Positions 29,316 to 38,001 are shown, counted from the stretch's first letter. The stretch is 44,263 nt of DNA from a virus (IMGVR_UViG_3300047409_000063:1-44263); one strand, 5' to 3'. The notes: generated by a model from the sequence alone, not told the origin. Numbers and translations are program-made.

Positions 29316-31258
29316 GCTAGCAATGCCATCAAAATTAAATCTTCCTCGTCGTCATCTTCCATTTGCCGCAGCATCGCTTCGGCGATCTGGATCGCTACCC
29401 GCGCCTGCATTGCGGTCTGCGCCGAATTGGCCAGCGTGGCTTCTTCCAGCGCTTCCGTTAGCGGCGCGATCGACGGCGCGATGTCACCTAGCAGGCCCGC
29501 CTTGATGCCGACCTGTTCGGCCAGATCAACGGCTTCGCGTAGTTCTTCGCCGGTCTTTTTCTTGAGCAGCCGCGCCTTGGCTTGCGCCGCCCGCTTGGCG
29601 TCTAGGAAATTCTCATATTCCCTGCGAGTAAAGCCGCCGGCCCCGCGCCGGTTGGTGAGTACAGTCTGCCCGTCCGTGTTGGGCTGGTCGAGGTTGGTTG
29701 ACAGCGCGCCGACGACGATATTCGACTGCACGCCTAGCAACGTGACTGAAACGGCGGTCGGGACGCTGACGGTTACATCCGCCGCAGTGCCCGTGGCCGT
29801 CGTACCGCTGGGCGATACATTCGCGACGCCGGTAACGGTCGGCGTATTCGCCGCGCTTGCCGATTGAACGCCGGTAACGCTGGCATTGGCGGGCGCGGTG
29901 ACCGACAGCGAACCCACGCTGGAAGCCGCAGAGACGCCCGTCAGGCTTACATTGCCAAACCCGGTAACAGTTGGCGTCCCAGCCGCAGAGGCCGCCTGTA
30001 CGCCCGTTAGATTGACACTGGTAGCACCGCCAACGGTAACGGTGATCGTCCCGGCCGAGCCGGTCGCAAACACACCGGTAATCGGAACATTGGCAAAGCC
30101 CGTGATGGTTGGAACGCCAACCGTAGAAGCGGACTGCACGCCCGTAACGCTGACATTTGCCGCGCCCGTAACGGTCGGGATATTGGCAACGCCCGTCGCC
30201 GCAATGCCCGTGACATTGACGCTGACAGGGGCCGCCGTCGCGGCCGTAACAGAGCCGACAGAGCTTGCCGCCGCAACGCCGTTCACCGAGACATTAGCAA
30301 AGCCCGTCACGGTCGGAATACCCGACGAGCTAGCCGAAACCACTCCAGTCAGGCTTACGTTAGCTTTTCCTGAAACGGTCGGGACATTCGCTGCAGATGT
30401 CGCCGCGCCGCCGGTCAGACTGGCGCTGGCCTTAATACTGGCAGTCGGCGTATTCGCCGCGCCCGTCGCGGCAGTGCCGGTTAAAGTTAGATTTGCCTTT
30501 CCCGTGACTGTAATCGTGCCGGCGGCACTGGTAGACGAAGCCCCCGTAACGTTGACGCTAACGCCGCCGCCTGAGCCTGCCGCGCGAATCTCGACTGCGC
30601 ATGACGCATACTGGTATGGATCGTTCAGCGCGCCGTAATCAACGGTCGAAATGGCGCCGGCTTTAGATTCCGTCGTGGAACGGAACCAGCCGCTCGTACC
30701 GGATTGCGTTTTATATTGCTCAGTCCACCCAGACCCGCCGGCCACAACCGCATTGCCATGATCGCCGTCGCAAGCAATTATAGCGACCACAGCACTGGAG
30801 GAAGCCGCCGTACCACCAAGCGAATAACTCAGCGTGCCGGTGTTGCTGCCATTAAGATTGCTCTCGGCCTTTAAGCCTAGAGGGGTCGATGTGTCGTATC
30901 CGGTCCATGCCGTGATAGCGACAGCGCTCGCCGTTCCATCCGAGGTAAACGCCCCCTTACCGGCCCCGGCCGACAACTGAATAGTTACGGTCTGTCCGGT
31001 TGTGTTAGGAGCAGTCCACGTTTCGGCAAAAGCACCGGTTGAGCCGACGCCGTTAGTTGATGTTTTCTGCTTCGTCCACGTCAGCGCCGTGCCGGTGTTG
31101 GCGACCGCGAGTGTAGGATCTCCGTTGGCGTTGTTGATCTGCGCAATTTGCAGAACAATCAACGAACTCGCCGGCAGGACGCAACCGGCAAAATTCTTTG
31201 TTACATTGGCGTAGTCGAAGCCATTTTCGCTGTAGATTAACGAACCGCTGAGGGCCAT
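29312..31258 (-). CDS. Large repeat-rich virion protein
   Basis: A 648-residue protein. Residues about 1-230 form a beta-sandwich domain (CVLPASSLIVLQIAQINNAN, QTVTIQLSAGAGKGAF, VVAIIACDGDHGNAVVAGGS) like concanavalin-type head or tail domains in phages. Residues about 237-510 consist of about twelve 22-residue repeats (such as NVSLTGVVSASSSGIPTVTG), rich in Ser and Thr. The C-terminus has a charged helical part with Lys/Glu and a very acidic DDDEEDLILMALLA end. It probably forms an extended beta stalk. The repeats are possible acceptors for the neighbouring sugar enzymes. Confidence 0.75.
   Translation of the reverse strand: MALSGSLIYSENGFDYANVTKNFAGCVLPASSLIVLQIAQINNANGDPTLAVANTGTALTWTKQKTSTNGVGSTGAFAETWTAPNTTGQTVTIQLSAGAGKGAFTSDGTASAVAITAWTGYDTSTPLGLKAESNLNGSNTGTLSYSLGGTAASSSAVVAIIACDGDHGNAVVAGGSGWTEQYKTQSGTSGWFRSTTESKAGAISTVDYGALNDPYQYASCAVEIRAAGSGGGVSVNVTGASSTSAAGTITVTGKANLTLTGTAATGAANTPTASIKASASLTGGAATSAANVPTVSGKANVSLTGVVSASSSGIPTVTGFANVSVNGVAAASSVGSVTAATAAPVSVNVTGIAATGVANIPTVTGAANVSVTGVQSASTVGVPTITGFANVPITGVFATGSAGTITVTVGGATSVNLTGVQAASAAGTPTVTGFGNVSLTGVSAASSVGSLSVTAPANASVTGVQSASAANTPTVTGVANVSPSGTTATGTAADVTVSVPTAVSVTLLGVQSNIVVGALSTNLDQPNTDGQTVLTNRRGAGGFTRREYENFLDAKRAAQAKARLLKKKTGEELREAVDLAEQVGIKAGLLGDIAPSIAPLTEALEEATLANSAQTAMQARVAIQIAEAMLRQMEDDDEEDLILMALLA
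29730..30550 (-). repeat. About twelve 66-bp coding repeats
   Basis: Tandem units of about 22 codons encode variants of NVSLTG(V/A)xSASSxGxPTVTGFA. The copies have diverged, with some 23-residue units, so the array seems old rather than freshly expanded. The boundaries given are approximate. Confidence 0.8.
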
Positions 31259-31283
31259 GCGTCACCCTTCAGAGTATGCTGTG

Positions 31284-31571
31284 TTAGCCGACCTGTTCGG
31301 TGATGTTTTTGGCGTCCGCAACCTGGAACGTGCCCTGCATCGATCCGATAGAGCCGTTCACCAAGTTAAACACGGTCTGGCCCTTGCCGGTCGGGAGGCC
31401 GAACAGGGTTTCGACGTCCGTGAACACTGTTCCATCATTGTTGTGGCTCATGATAGCTAGAACGCGTTCGCCCGTTTCAAGAGCTTCGCGCAACTGGAAA
31501 ACATACGAACGCAGCAAGGATGCCTGCAAACCCGTATTTGTCGGGTCGATCTTGATATAATCGCGCGCCAT
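31284..31571 (-). CDS. Hypothetical virion-region protein
   Basis: A 95-residue protein, start MARDYIKIDPTNTGLQASLL, then LREALETGERVLAIMSHNND and LVNGSIGSMQGTFQVADAKN. The mixed alpha/beta pattern is seen in small phage head-tail proteins, but I do not recognise a named family. It adjoins the beta-rich virion protein upstream with no spacing. Confidence 0.6.
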   Translation of the reverse strand: MARDYIKIDPTNTGLQASLLRSYVFQLREALETGERVLAIMSHNNDGTVFTDVETLFGLPTGKGQTVFNLVNGSIGSMQGTFQVADAKNITEQVG

Positions 31572-32216
31572 TTATGCTAACCTCAGAATTGCATTTGACG
31601 AGTCGGGCGTGGGGAAAATGATGGTAAAATCCCCCGCCGTTGCGGTCTTGTCGGCGCCGAAGTCATGCACCGAAACCGTGCGGTTCAATCCCGCATAGCT
31701 GTTATATATTTCGCAGCCCCGCGCCGTAATGGTCGCGGTCGAAAACACCAGATCGGCAAAATCCATGAACGCCGTGGTCGAGGTCAGGCTGGGCATCGAA
31801 GCTGAGAGCGTCAGCGCCGAGCCGCCCGCCGAATAACCCGTTCCAGTTGCCTCATTGGTCGCGCTGTAGGTCGCCGTGGTGCCGTCCAACGTGGCCGAGG
31901 ATGTATACAGCGCCAGTTTGTAGGATGCCGCCATGGGGTTCGTGAACGTCAGCGTTCCCCCCGTAATCGTGCCGGTCGAAGCTGCCGACGAAGTAAACGT
32001 GGTGGCCGAACCAATCACCGTGACGATCGACGACCCGCCGACATTGGTGCCAGTGAACGACATGCCGAGCGTTAGCCCGGCCACGCTCGATGCCGAGGTA
32101 TAGGCGGTCGAACTCGACGAACTCGCCGTGATGGTGAATCCGGTCGTGGTCATGATGTGCTGGCCGGAAAATAGCTGCTGTTTAAAGCTGCCGGCCATGC
32201 TTGTGCTGATCGCCAA
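31572..32216 (-). CDS. Beta-rich virion protein
   Basis: A 214-residue protein rich in Ser, Thr and Gly. The start MAGSFKQQLFSGQHIM and the later SYKLALYTSSATLDGTTATY, GYSAGGSALTLSASMP and FMDFADLVFSTATITARGCE follow a common phage family that sits near the head module. An insertion-like part (TITASSSSSTAYTSASSVAG) lengthens it. It should be a virion component; precise position is unknown. Confidence 0.65.
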   Translation of the reverse strand: MAISTSMAGSFKQQLFSGQHIMTTTGFTITASSSSSTAYTSASSVAGLTLGMSFTGTNVGGSSIVTVIGSATTFTSSAASTGTITGGTLTFTNPMAASYKLALYTSSATLDGTTATYSATNEATGTGYSAGGSALTLSASMPSLTSTTAFMDFADLVFSTATITARGCEIYNSYAGLNRTVSVHDFGADKTATAGDFTIIFPTPDSSNAILRLA

Positions 32217-32217
32217 G

Positions 32218-32811
32218 TTAATCTCCTTTGAGGTATTGGATCGCCTTGAACAACAATTTCTCGTTGTCCCCTAGGAGACCGATGGCTTGGTTGCATGGGC
32301 CACAAAGCAGGCCCCGTACTCGGCCTGTATCGTGGCAATGATCTACTGCGAATGTTGGTTTTCCGCGCGGCGATACTGACTCACACACCCCGCATCTGCC
32401 ATTTTGGAGGGCGAGCATTTGATCGTATTGCTCTAACGATATTCCATATTTTTTCTTGAGTTGGTGCCGCCTATAAACAAGCAGTCTTTTTTCTGTTGTT
32501 TGCTTCTTGGCCCAAAGTTTCGTTACATCAACGGCGCAAACCTTGCAGCAACTTCTCGGATAGGCCTCAGATTTGTTGCGAGAAATTCCGAATTCCTCAA
32601 TCGGCTTTGTCTTTCGACACCGGGAGCAAGTTTTCTTACCGGTTACAGCCCATTCGCCGCGCGGTGAAACAAGACCCCTATTCGTACAGGCCTTACAGTT
32701 CGCGGATGGATAGCCCTGCGCGCTCCAATAGAACTCTTTTAGAGGTTTTGACCCTCCGCATTTGGTGCAAGTTTTTGCGTCTGTTCTACGCCATTGTGCT
32801 GGCAGCCCCAT
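32218..32811 (-). CDS. Free-standing endonuclease VII-type HNH nuclease
   Basis: A 197-residue protein with two N-terminal zinc knuckle repeats (CTKC 15-18 with CKAC 39-42; CSRC 62-65 with CKVC 89-92) that resemble each other, then a recombination endonuclease VII domain: YDQMLALQNGRCGVC (129-143), FAVDHCHDTGRVRGLLC (about 154-170) and GPCN. The DHCHDTG motif supplies the catalytic His and metal site. Position amid head genes and the duplicated zinc knuckles suggest a homing-type nuclease rather than the junction-resolving enzyme of T4. Confidence 0.88.
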   Translation of the reverse strand: MGLPAQWRRTDAKTCTKCGGSKPLKEFYWSAQGYPSANCKACTNRGLVSPRGEWAVTGKKTCSRCRKTKPIEEFGISRNKSEAYPRSCCKVCAVDVTKLWAKKQTTEKRLLVYRRHQLKKKYGISLEQYDQMLALQNGRCGVCESVSPRGKPTFAVDHCHDTGRVRGLLCGPCNQAIGLLGDNEKLLFKAIQYLKGD

Positions 32812-32875
32812 GCTAAACCCCTAAGATGTTTCGGTAGTTGCATGTTACTCTGCCAACAAAGAAATTGCCATTAGA

Positions 32876-33163
32876 TCACATCCTCAAGATGATATCGGCC
32901 ACGTCTGGATTGCCGGGCTTCAGTTGGTTGTAAAGCGTGGTGCGGTCTGACTTAATCGCCATTTCCATGTAACGCATCAGCACGATCTTGATCTGCGCTT
33001 TGAACAAGTCGGCCTGCTGCGCTAGGGCCGGCGAGGTAGTGTCTGCGACGTGCAGGAGCTTGCGCAGCGCCAGGTTGGAGATTTCATCTACATTCATGCC
33101 GCGCCCGGATGTGGTATAGGTCTTGATGTCCCCGGCAAGCGTCTCGCCGTCCGTCCCGATCAT
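32876..33163 (-). CDS. Hypothetical protein after portal
   Basis: A 95-residue helical protein, start MIGTDGETLAGDIKTYTTSG, with the central IKIVLMRYMEMAIKSDRTTL. Small helical proteins often follow the portal in such phages. It overlaps the portal stop by four bases (ATGA). The function is unknown. The 64 bases after its stop, before the nuclease gene, hold nothing recognisable. Confidence 0.65.
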   Translation of the reverse strand: MIGTDGETLAGDIKTYTTSGRGMNVDEISNLALRKLLHVADTTSPALAQQADLFKAQIKIVLMRYMEMAIKSDRTTLYNQLKPGNPDVADIILRM

Positions 33164-35073
33164 TTGGCCCCCATTGGTTTACCGTCCGTGCCGCGCTCAA
33201 TCATCATCGTTTTGTTGCCGCGCTTGATCGCAGCCGCCTTGCCCGCCTTGTCGCGGATGATCTCAATCGGAGCGTTCGCTGCTTCTTCGATCGAGGATTT
33301 CAGTTCCTTGATGTGATCGACCGATGCCGTCTTGCTGGAAGCATTCTTGTGTTCAAGTTGCTTGTTCTCAATGGTCTGGCCATGCTGCTGGGCCGATTGC
33401 GTCAGCGCATGTTCGTGCAATTGCTGCGCATGCGTCATTTTCTGCTGATGCAGCTCATGCGCCCTTTGATCCGCGCGTTCCTTCAAGGCCGCGTCGATCA
33501 TCGCCATTTCTTTGTCAAGCTGGGCCTTTTCGCGGGCTAACTGTAATTCGCCCTCCATCTTCACTTTCTGATGGAACGCATCCAGTTGCGCCTTTTCGCT
33601 GGCCTGCTGGCTCTTGATCTGGGCCTGTTGCTGTTCAAGCGCGGCCTTCTGTTGGTTGGCCTGCGCGTCGTTCTGGGCCTTCTGCTGCTCGATCTGCACT
33701 TTGGGATCAGGCGGCGGCGGGACAGGAGGATGCATCAACTGCCCGTCCGGCCCCTTTTCGGTCGGATCGTTGAAGAACCGATCGGGGTTTTTGTACCCCA
33801 TGATCTTGGTGACTTCAGATGCCGTATTGAATAGCGCGGTATCGTCCACCAGATTGGCCTTGCCGCCGGCCAGCAATTCCTTCTGGATATTCCCCAGCGC
33901 CATCAATTGCGCGAACTGCTGCGCCTTGCCTCCGGTTCCAAGCCCGACGTTGATCGTCATGTCGTCGCGCGTTTTCCAGTTCCTTGGATCAACCGGAACC
34001 CATTTATTGCGAAGCCTAACGGTTGCCTGTTCCTGCCCGTGCGAGCGGATGGTGTGATGCAACAACGAGAAGATACGCCGCACGCCTTCCGCCATAACGC
34101 GGGCGGTCAGCTTCATTCGCATCTGCGAAGACGAGAACACTTGTGCTACTGCCGTGGCGCTCTGATTTTGCAGCGCGTTGGCGTCTAAGCCTTGGGTTTG
34201 CTTTGATAGCCCGGTGCGGGTCTCAAGCTCGGCATCGAGGTATTGCAGCATCGGGTAGACGCTGGGCGTAATATCGGGGACCGTTTGCCAATTAAGGCCA
34301 CCAGCAGTTTTAGTACGCACAACGCCGCCAGAACGAGACACAAGCAGATCGTCAAGAGTATTCGGGCCAGCATTGGCCTCGGCAACTTCAACGCGCGGAT
34401 TGTTGTGAAGATAGAGGTTATCAAGCGCGCCTCGCTTTAACGCGGTCTTTTCCCGCATTACAGGCATGACGAGATCGGCAACCGACCGGCCGAAAAAGCG
34501 ATGGGTAATCGGAACCGGCGTGGTACACGCGAACGGAATCACGTCGATCGGCTCGATGACCTCTTTGCCGTCCTTGATAAGGATTTCGCCCTGGTCGCCG
34601 CCAGTCACCACCATATACAAACAGGGCTTGCCGTCGCCCTTGTAGTCCATCCGAACGTAATGCTCGGTGAGCTTGACCAGCCGCGCCGAGGAATTCACAT
34701 CCGAACTGATGAAATGCTCGTTGACCGAATCCCGCGCCGTGGTCTCGACGTTGGTGTTGCCAACGTATTCGGATAGCTCCTTGACCTGCTGTTCGTCAAA
34801 ACCCTCCGCGATTAGTTGGCCTTCGGTCTTGGTGACGACCTCGTGGAACGCATAATTGCAAGTCTCGATGTCCCGCGCGCCGCGTTCAATGCCGAATTCC
34901 TCGGGGGGGACGCCAAGCACCTTGGCGCAAGCGTATTTCTTGGTCGTGACGATCGTAACATCGTGCGTGGTTGGCTGGGGCTGCGGCGTGAGGGCCTGCG
35001 CCATCTGGGCCTGGGGATCGGGCGCAGGTGGAGCAGCGCCTTGCAGCGCGGTCGGCGGGGTAATGGCGTCCAT
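33160..35073 (-). CDS. Portal protein, C-terminal part (637 residues)
   Basis: It corresponds to most of a podoviral portal protein: VLGVPPEEFGIERGARDIET begins the conserved part, followed by YAFHEVVTKTEGQL, YMVVTGGDQGEILIKDG, VIPFACTTPVPITHRFFGRS and the ALDNLYLHNNPRVEVAEA segment. The last 200 residues form a long coiled coil of Gln, Lys and Ala that could be the barrel. The start MDAITPPTALQGAAPPAPDP is Pro-rich linker-like, and the N-terminal portal domain is encoded separately just upstream. The two frames meet as TGATG. Confidence 0.8.
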   Translation of the reverse strand: MDAITPPTALQGAAPPAPDPQAQMAQALTPQPQPTTHDVTIVTTKKYACAKVLGVPPEEFGIERGARDIETCNYAFHEVVTKTEGQLIAEGFDEQQVKELSEYVGNTNVETTARDSVNEHFISSDVNSSARLVKLTEHYVRMDYKGDGKPCLYMVVTGGDQGEILIKDGKEVIEPIDVIPFACTTPVPITHRFFGRSVADLVMPVMREKTALKRGALDNLYLHNNPRVEVAEANAGPNTLDDLLVSRSGGVVRTKTAGGLNWQTVPDITPSVYPMLQYLDAELETRTGLSKQTQGLDANALQNQSATAVAQVFSSSQMRMKLTARVMAEGVRRIFSLLHHTIRSHGQEQATVRLRNKWVPVDPRNWKTRDDMTINVGLGTGGKAQQFAQLMALGNIQKELLAGGKANLVDDTALFNTASEVTKIMGYKNPDRFFNDPTEKGPDGQLMHPPVPPPPDPKVQIEQQKAQNDAQANQQKAALEQQQAQIKSQQASEKAQLDAFHQKVKMEGELQLAREKAQLDKEMAMIDAALKERADQRAHELHQQKMTHAQQLHEHALTQSAQQHGQTIENKQLEHKNASSKTASVDHIKELKSSIEEAANAPIEIIRDKAGKAAAIKRGNKTMMIERGTDGKPMGAK

Positions 35074-35642
35074 CAGTAACCGGCCCCTGACGTGCCGGAT
35101 TCGCCACCATTAACGCTATGCTCGATGATCTTCATCGCACCGTCGCTGGCCTCTACAGCCTGCGCCAGCATCGCGAATTGATCCTCAGACAAATCATAAT
35201 AGGTCTCGCGTTCTTCCTGCTCGTTTTCTTCCCACCAGACTTTGACGATGCCGACCTTTTGCAACAGCGCATCCTTGATGAACGAATACAGCACCATGAA
35301 ACCGGGGTTCTTCTGCATGAACACGTGGTTCACGTAGTCGGTTTCCTGTTGCGCGGCTTCTTCGTCCTCGGGACCGACCGGCTCAAACCGGACAACCTCG
35401 TCAGAGCCCGCAAAGATGTCCATCAGGTTCGGCATCAGCCCTTCGATGGTGTCGGAAACATCCATGCTGACCGTCTTGGAGCGGCCATCCTGCGCCGGCA
35501 TGTCTTGGGACACGTCGCCGAGGTAATACCGCATTGCCTGCTCGCGCTCGCGGACCAATTCGTCAGCATTCATCGCAGCAAGCGCGGACGCCTTCTCCTG
35601 GGCTAACATGGCCTTGAGGGTAATGAGGTCCATTTTAGCCAT
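35073..35642 (-). CDS. Portal protein, N-terminal part (189 residues)
   Basis: The segments ELVREREQAMRYYLGDVSQD, DVSDTIEGLMPNLMDIFAGS, DEVVRFEPVGPEDEEAAQQE and YSFIKDALLQKVGIVKVWWE are the usual N-terminal portion of the large podoviral portals. In relatives as I remember them they continue directly into the VPPEEFGIE part, which here lies in the next gene in the -1 frame, starting one base inside this stop. Whether the break reflects a true split gene, a frameshift site or a sequence error cannot be told from the window. Confidence 0.8.
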   Translation of the reverse strand: MAKMDLITLKAMLAQEKASALAAMNADELVREREQAMRYYLGDVSQDMPAQDGRSKTVSMDVSDTIEGLMPNLMDIFAGSDEVVRFEPVGPEDEEAAQQETDYVNHVFMQKNPGFMVLYSFIKDALLQKVGIVKVWWEENEQEERETYYDLSEDQFAMLAQAVEASDGAMKIIEHSVNGGESGTSGAGY

Positions 35643-35647
35643 TGGCT

Positions 35648-36943
35648 TTAAGCTATTCCCATATTGGCGTATTGGATCGGGCGATTGAATCCGGTGTGGT
35701 AAGGTCCAGTCTCGCCGTCCAGCGTCATCGCGAGATAGCGCCCAGAGTCGGCAAAATGGCTTGTCCAGTCGTGAACGGGGCGCGGTTTCAACGCTTGCAG
35801 TTTGTCGTCATACTCGGAGCGGTACATCTTCCAGGCATCAATTAGCCGGACGTTTTTCTTGGCGTCGATCCAGCAGCGCGGAATGATGGTGCGAACGGCG
35901 TTAATGCCGTCCTCGACCCGATGCATCTTGGCTACCGTGAGATTCTTCAGCCCGAGGCTTTCCAGCACTTCAAGCCGGGACTTGCCCGTCCCCAATTCTC
36001 TCGCCTGTGCGTCATGCGGGACGATGTGCCCAGCATAGACATATGGCTTGTTCATCAACTCCCGAACGTAATGCCCAAGGTCAACGCCGGATGCCTCGTA
36101 ACTGTCAATGATATGGATTTCGCGGCCTATGACCTGGGCGAAAATGATAGCAGTGCTATCACGCATCCCAAGATCCCACGATGTCCAGACTTGCGCGGTC
36201 GGCTCATAAGGCACGCCAGTGATGCGGCCTTCTTCCTGCGCGGTCGCCATCAGCTTCCCGTAATAGGCGCCGATGATAGCCGCTTCAAACGAGCATTCGA
36301 ATTCTTGCGCGTATTGTTCTTCTGTTAGCCCAGATTTGAGGCTTGCCAATTCCTCGGGCTTGATGATGCCGGTTTCGCTAGCCTTCAGGATCAGACGAAA
36401 CCAGCCCGGCAAATCCTCGCCAGCTTCGTTCTTATCTACCTTGTAGAACCAGTCTCGCCCTGCTGGCGTGCCAATAAATGTAGCGCCGCCGTTGAAGTCC
36501 GCCAAAGTCGGCCGAATGACTTCCGGCCATGCGCGCGGGTCCATCTGCGCCGGCTCGTCAATCGTCACATCGTCGTTGTACGTGCCACGCATCCGATCAT
36601 AATTGTCGGCACCGTATAGTTTAAACCTCGCCCCGTTGTGCGGAAACTCAACGAACAGCTCGGATTCGGATGTCTTGATGCCTGGAATCGCAGAGCAATA
36701 GTGCTTCACATAGGACCAAGCCACATCCTTGGCCTGGGTGAATGTGGGGGCAATGTATGAATAACGCGGAGGCGGGAACTTCCGCTCGTTTGTTATCGCT
36801 TGCTTGACCTTATCGTTGATGCAGCCAACTGTTTTTCCAAAGCGCCGATGCGCTACAATCTTGGCAAAGCGTTCGGTGCGGTCGTGGTATGCTTCAAACT
36901 GCGGGCGCGGCGTATAGGGAATTACGATCTTGCGTGATGCCAC
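35648..36943 (-). CDS. terL: Terminase large subunit
   Basis: A 431-residue packaging motor. The Walker A-type loop is AHRRFGKTVG (residues 31-40), Walker B is DDVTIDEPAQ (124-133) and the C-terminal nuclease begins at VWTSWDLGMRDSTAI (252-266) with catalytic Asp D257. The start is GTG 36943. A small 48-residue gene overlaps its start by 22 bases. It precedes the portal genes, the standard order. The packaging type (headful or cos) is not evident from the sequence alone. Confidence 0.93.
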   Translation of the reverse strand: MASRKIVIPYTPRPQFEAYHDRTERFAKIVAHRRFGKTVGCINDKVKQAITNERKFPPPRYSYIAPTFTQAKDVAWSYVKHYCSAIPGIKTSESELFVEFPHNGARFKLYGADNYDRMRGTYNDDVTIDEPAQMDPRAWPEVIRPTLADFNGGATFIGTPAGRDWFYKVDKNEAGEDLPGWFRLILKASETGIIKPEELASLKSGLTEEQYAQEFECSFEAAIIGAYYGKLMATAQEEGRITGVPYEPTAQVWTSWDLGMRDSTAIIFAQVIGREIHIIDSYEASGVDLGHYVRELMNKPYVYAGHIVPHDAQARELGTGKSRLEVLESLGLKNLTVAKMHRVEDGINAVRTIIPRCWIDAKKNVRLIDAWKMYRSEYDDKLQALKPRPVHDWTSHFADSGRYLAMTLDGETGPYHTGFNRPIQYANMGIA

Positions 36944-37068
36944 TGCATAATCTCGCGCAACGCAGCGAGCCGTTCAAAGTTCCGATACCAGCCACGAGCT
37001 AGCAGCTTTTCAGCCGCTCGGGATGCCTGCTCGTAGTCAAGGCCGCTGTATTCGTAGAACTTGCCCAT
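36922..37068 (-). CDS. 48-residue protein upstream of terminase
   Basis: MGKFYEYSGLDYEQASRAAE followed by KLLARGWYRNFERLAALREI; a soluble helical protein. Its ATG overlaps the TAA of the preceding gene (TAATG) and its stop lies inside the terminase gene. The tight coupling on both sides supports translation. It could be part of the small packaging or regulatory subunit, but no family is recognised. Confidence 0.6.
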   Translation of the reverse strand: MGKFYEYSGLDYEQASRAAEKLLARGWYRNFERLAALREIMQWHHARS

Positions 37069-37301
37069 TAGTCCGCTTTCTTGTGCTGCCATGTCACAGT
37101 CAGTTGGACCGGGCCGCCGTCCTCATCGCCGGATACCGGTTGCGTGGGCTTACCCCATCCCCGATCTAGAAGGCTGTTTGCTGCGGCTACGCGGGCCGCT
37201 GGTGGGGCATCAGAGGCGTGCATGATACTGGCTAGGGTTGCCAATGCGCCCTCTGTGTGGCCCCGCGCTAATGATCGGATATCGGTAAGATTTTTAGCCA
37301 T
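37068..37301 (-). CDS. Small pre-terminase protein, possible TerS-like
   Basis: A 77-residue protein: MAKNLTDIRSLARGHTEGAL, then helical ATLASIMHASDAPPAARVAA and NSLLDRGWGKPTQPVSGDED. The helical AARVAAANSLLDRGWGKP motif is common in small proteins placed just before the large terminase, some of which act as or with the small subunit. The activity was not established here. Confidence 0.65.
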   Translation of the reverse strand: MAKNLTDIRSLARGHTEGALATLASIMHASDAPPAARVAAANSLLDRGWGKPTQPVSGDEDGGPVQLTVTWQHKKAD

Positions 37302-37316
37302 TTACTGAGTTTGGGG

Positions 37317-37496
37317 CTATGCGCCCTTTGCCTTCTCGATTAGTTGCCGCTTGATTTCATCCTGTGGCGTCATGGCGGGAACGCGAACGCTGATCTGTCC
37401 CCAGCTCCAACGCTCGAATTTGCCGCCGTCTTCGTATTGCATCGTCACCTTGTGCAAGCCGTCCTCGGCTAGCTGGGCTATGGCGCTATTGCTCAA
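37317..37496 (-). CDS. 59-residue hypothetical protein with TTG start
   Basis: The reading frame fills the gap between two genes. It begins at TTG 37496, overlapping the previous gene's stop by 11 bases, and reads LSNSAIAQLAEDGLHKVTMQ, then YEDGGKFERWSWGQISVRVP. A compact beta-containing fold is likely. No ATG start is available before residue 19, so the start is uncertain, but the sequence has normal protein-like composition. Confidence 0.5.
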   Translation of the reverse strand: MSNSAIAQLAEDGLHKVTMQYEDGGKFERWSWGQISVRVPAMTPQDEIKRQLIEKAKGA

Positions 37497-38001
37497 GAGC
37501 TGGTCCGCCGTTGGTCAGTTCAGCCACCTCGGCGCGCAGGTCAGATGCCTCTTTCAGCACCTTGTTAACTTCCGCGAGGACAGCGCCGGCCGCATGATCT
37601 GATTCGGCAACGGCATCGGCCGCGCCTTGACGGACTTCTGCCAATTTGGCTCGTGCCGCTTTAAGCTGTTCGCCAATGGTCATGGGTTTAGGCTTCTCTT
37701 GGCTTACAAAGGGGCTGGTAGGAACTTCAGTTCGCACGTCGGGTAATGAAAACGGGCCGGCCTGCGCCACATAGTCCGAAAAAGCTTGGGTTAGATTATT
37801 GGCCCCACTCTGATAGTTTGAATAATTATTCTGGTTTGCGTTGCCAGCGCCTGCATTTACCCCAGCCTCCGCATTCACCGGCTGGTCTCGCAATGCGGCG
37901 TTGATCGATTCAACCGACATCTTAAAAACCGCCTCGGAAAGATCGCTGGCGTATAGCCTGAACAAAAGCGGGCTGAACGGCCGATCGTCAGGCCGGTTCA
38001 T
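37486..38001 (-). CDS. Hypothetical protein with coiled-coil C-terminus
   Basis: A 171-residue protein. The start at 38001 (MNRPDDRPFSPLLFRLYASD) overlaps the stop of the previous gene by 14 bases; an in-frame ATG at 37920 (MSVESINAALRDQPVN) with upstream GAGG is an alternative. An Asn/Gly-rich middle (NAGAGNANQNNYSNYQSGAN) leads to a helix-rich C-terminus (IGEQLKAARAKLAEVRQGAA) that looks like coiled coil. Its place before the packaging genes suggests a late early or structural role. Confidence 0.6.
   Translation of the reverse strand: MNRPDDRPFSPLLFRLYASDLSEAVFKMSVESINAALRDQPVNAEAGVNAGAGNANQNNYSNYQSGANNLTQAFSDYVAQAGPFSLPDVRTEVPTSPFVSQEKPKPMTIGEQLKAARAKLAEVRQGAADAVAESDHAAGAVLAEVNKVLKEASDLRAEVAELTNGGPALEQ

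Noticed and set aside
29886-30638. 250-codon rightward frame with repeated Pro/Val/Thr units
   Set aside because: It is the mirror reading of the 22-residue repeats in the virion protein; the periodicity comes from the DNA repeat.
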